Below are positions 62,803 to 64,000 of a stretch of DNA of 64,000 nucleotides, in pieces. The stretch is taken from NCBI RefSeq assembly GCF_002266435.3, contig NZ_CP029426.2, positions 5,300,001 to 5,364,000 on the forward strand. Reading direction: 5' to 3'. Position 1 is the first letter of the stretch. Every line of letters starts with the position of its first letter. The notes beneath the pieces were generated by a model that was not told where the DNA came from, did not search any database, and saw only the letters and a program-made list of their open reading frames with translations. The DNA is from Bradyrhizobium amphicarpaeae. GTDB taxonomy: Bacteria > Pseudomonadota > Alphaproteobacteria > Rhizobiales > Xanthobacteraceae. Position numbers and translations under genes: made by a program.

Positions 62803-63318
62803 ATGGGTTTCTTCACCAAGGACATCAAAACGATGGAAGACCTGCTGCTGCACGGGCTGCAGGACATCTATTACGCGGAGCAGCAGATCCTGAAGGCGCT
62901 GCCGAAGATGATCGACAAGGCGACCAACAGGGATCTCGTCACCGGGCTGAAAGCCCATCTGGACGAGACCAACAAGCAGGTCGAGCGGCTCGGCAAGGTG
63001 TTTGCCAAGCTCGGCAAGGAGCCCAGCGGCACGCAATGTCCCGCCATCGACGGCATCATCAAGGAGGCCGACGAGACCGCCGGCGAGATCGAGGACAAGG
63101 CCGTGCTCGACGCTGCGATCGTGGCCAACGCGCAGGCGGTGGAGCACTACGAGATGTGCCGCTACGGCACGCTGATCGCATGGGCGGAAGAGCTCGGCCA
63201 CGACGACATCGTGCGCTTTCTCACGACCAATCTGAACGAAGAGAAGGCCGCCAACACCAAGCTGAACACGGTGGCTCTTCGCAAGGGCGTCAACGCCAAG
63301 GCCAGCAACGCGGCCTGA
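62803..63318 (+). CDS. ferritin-like protein of the YciE/DUF892 family
   Basis: This is a 171-residue four-helix protein. The start TMEDLLLHGLQDIYYAEQQILKALPKM is diagnostic, with the Glu and His of the second helix pair (EHYEMCRYGTL). Relatives are induced by stress or high osmolarity and bind metal. A good AAAGGAG lies before ATG 62803 in spite of a slightly long spacing. Confidence 0.9.
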   Translation: MGFFTKDIKTMEDLLLHGLQDIYYAEQQILKALPKMIDKATNRDLVTGLKAHLDETNKQVERLGKVFAKLGKEPSGTQCPAIDGIIKEADETAGEIEDKAVLDAAIVANAQAVEHYEMCRYGTLIAWAEELGHDDIVRFLTTNLNEEKAANTKLNTVALRKGVNAKASNAA

Positions 63319-63334
63319 GCGGGAGCTGCGGGAG

Positions 63335-63372
63335 GCAATCCGGGGTCTTCTCATGGAGATGTTCCGGATTGC
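63335..63372. terminator. hairpin after the YciE gene
   Basis: GCAATCCGG (63335-63343) pairs with CCGGATTGC (63364-63372) just after the stop codon. It also begins a palindromic repeat (GATTGCTTCGTCGC ... GCTCCTCGCAATGACG) related to the one at 33846, in inverted orientation. Confidence 0.5.
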
Positions 63373-63450
63373 TTCGTCGCCAGTGCAAAATTGCTTCACA
63401 ATCTGTCGCGGGCTCCTCGCAATGACGGAGTATGAGGAGGCATCGGTGCC

Positions 63451-63542
63451 GTAGGGTGGGCAAAGGCGCATAGCGCCGTGCCCACGGTCTCCTTCCATCA
63501 GCAACTAAAGACGTGGGCACGCTTTCGCTTTGCCCACCCTAC
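63451..63542. repeat. nested palindromic intergenic element
   Basis: Perfect 15-nt outer arms GTAGGGTGGGCAAAG (63451-63465) and CTTTGCCCACCCTAC (63528-63542), with a second inner pair CGTGCCCAC (63477-63485) and GTGGGCACG (63513-63521). It is a MITE-like or REP-like element. Confidence 0.75.
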
Positions 63543-63564
63543 GAGATCGAGCTCGTGGCAAACA

Positions 63565-63996
63565 GCTTGCAGACATGCCTTCTCGTTCCCGCGGCGCAAT
63601 TCGCCCGAGCTTTGGCTAGTCTAGCTACCCTCTGATCCAAGAGGGCACAGGGAAGGCCGGGTGCCGACTGGCACCCGCGGTCCGCTGCGCGAAAATGCAC
63701 ACGCAGAAAGAACCGCACAGCAGCATACAGGTGTCGCCGATCACTCGGCCTTCCCTGCGCGATGGTTGCACGGCTTATACCGTGATCTCCCGGGAGCCGA
63801 ACTTTCCTTCTGGCCTCCCTCGCCCCGCAAATTTGGATGATGCAGTCCGCCCGGTTGGGCTCGCTCGCACCTTCGCAGAACTTGACCGTAGCAACGACGG
63901 TCAGGACCACACGGTTTTGCCGTACGCACGGCCCGCCATTTCGCCCGCAGTATTTCCGACTCCGTCGACAGAGCCGAAAACTTACGAACGAGACGA
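63565..63996. repeat. 433-bp dispersed repeat, copy 2
   Basis: It is nearly identical to 33968-34400, in the same orientation, and sits at the window edge. Stem sequences CAGGGAAGGCCG and CGGCCTTCCCTG are preserved, while the GGGTGCC hairpin loop differs by one base. Confidence 0.85.
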
Positions 63997-64000
63997 AGCC

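Overview
The window looks like chromosome of a high-GC alphaproteobacterium, most likely Bradyrhizobium or a close relative in the Nitrobacteraceae. The evidence is the strong GC third-position bias, the HutF route of histidine degradation, Tat-exported oxidoreductases, several Mo-hydroxylase genes, and Bradyrhizobium-type intergenic palindromes. This assignment is an inference from gene content. I see no rRNA, tRNA, CRISPR array, transposase, integrase or phage gene.

Layout. 1-6.7 kb: the end of an isoquinoline-oxidoreductase-like Mo subunit, a small exported protein, a Tat-type Rieske protein followed by a lanthanide-type PQQ alcohol dehydrogenase, a group III truncated haemoglobin and a 3-hydroxybutyryl-CoA dehydrogenase. 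7-14 kb: pstS, a split tungstate transporter (tupB and tupA convergent and overlapping, with no tupC), two proteins of unknown function and a membrane GGDEF-EAL protein. 14-23.3 kb: one eight-gene minus-strand operon (medium, small and large subunits of a Mo hydroxylase, then livK-H-M-G-F). A divergent TetR gene and two near-identical palindromic operators control its head. 23.3-33.8 kb: the hut locus (hutI-hutH-hutU against hutF-hutC, with a 20-bp palindrome between them). It continues into an NMT1-type ABC importer and an M20 amidohydrolase, with overlapping or closely spaced genes throughout. 33.8-34.8 kb: a repeat island without genes.

35-63 kb is an accessory region rich in regulators and stress enzymes. 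It holds three large paralogous regulators (OmpR-type winged helix, STAND-like ATPase, TPR-like tail). Around them are three exported alpha/beta hydrolases with aspartate nucleophiles, an Emr-type efflux pair with a divergent TetR, MsrA, OsmC, a cupin, a VOC protein, an enoyl-CoA hydratase, a short sensorless histidine kinase, an AraC regulator, a BisC-like molybdoenzyme and a ferritin-like YciE protein.

The most interesting signal is regulatory. Five separate intergenic regions between 47.5 and 58.6 kb carry the pentamer CTAAC (or ATAAC) repeated at exact multiples of 10 bp. Each lies upstream of a gene in this cluster. Two of the three paralogous regulators also share a 20-bp upstream block with an inverted repeat. 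Together these suggest an undescribed regulon built on STAND-type winged-helix regulators. A 433-bp structured dispersed repeat occurs twice, at about 34 kb and at the right edge of the window.
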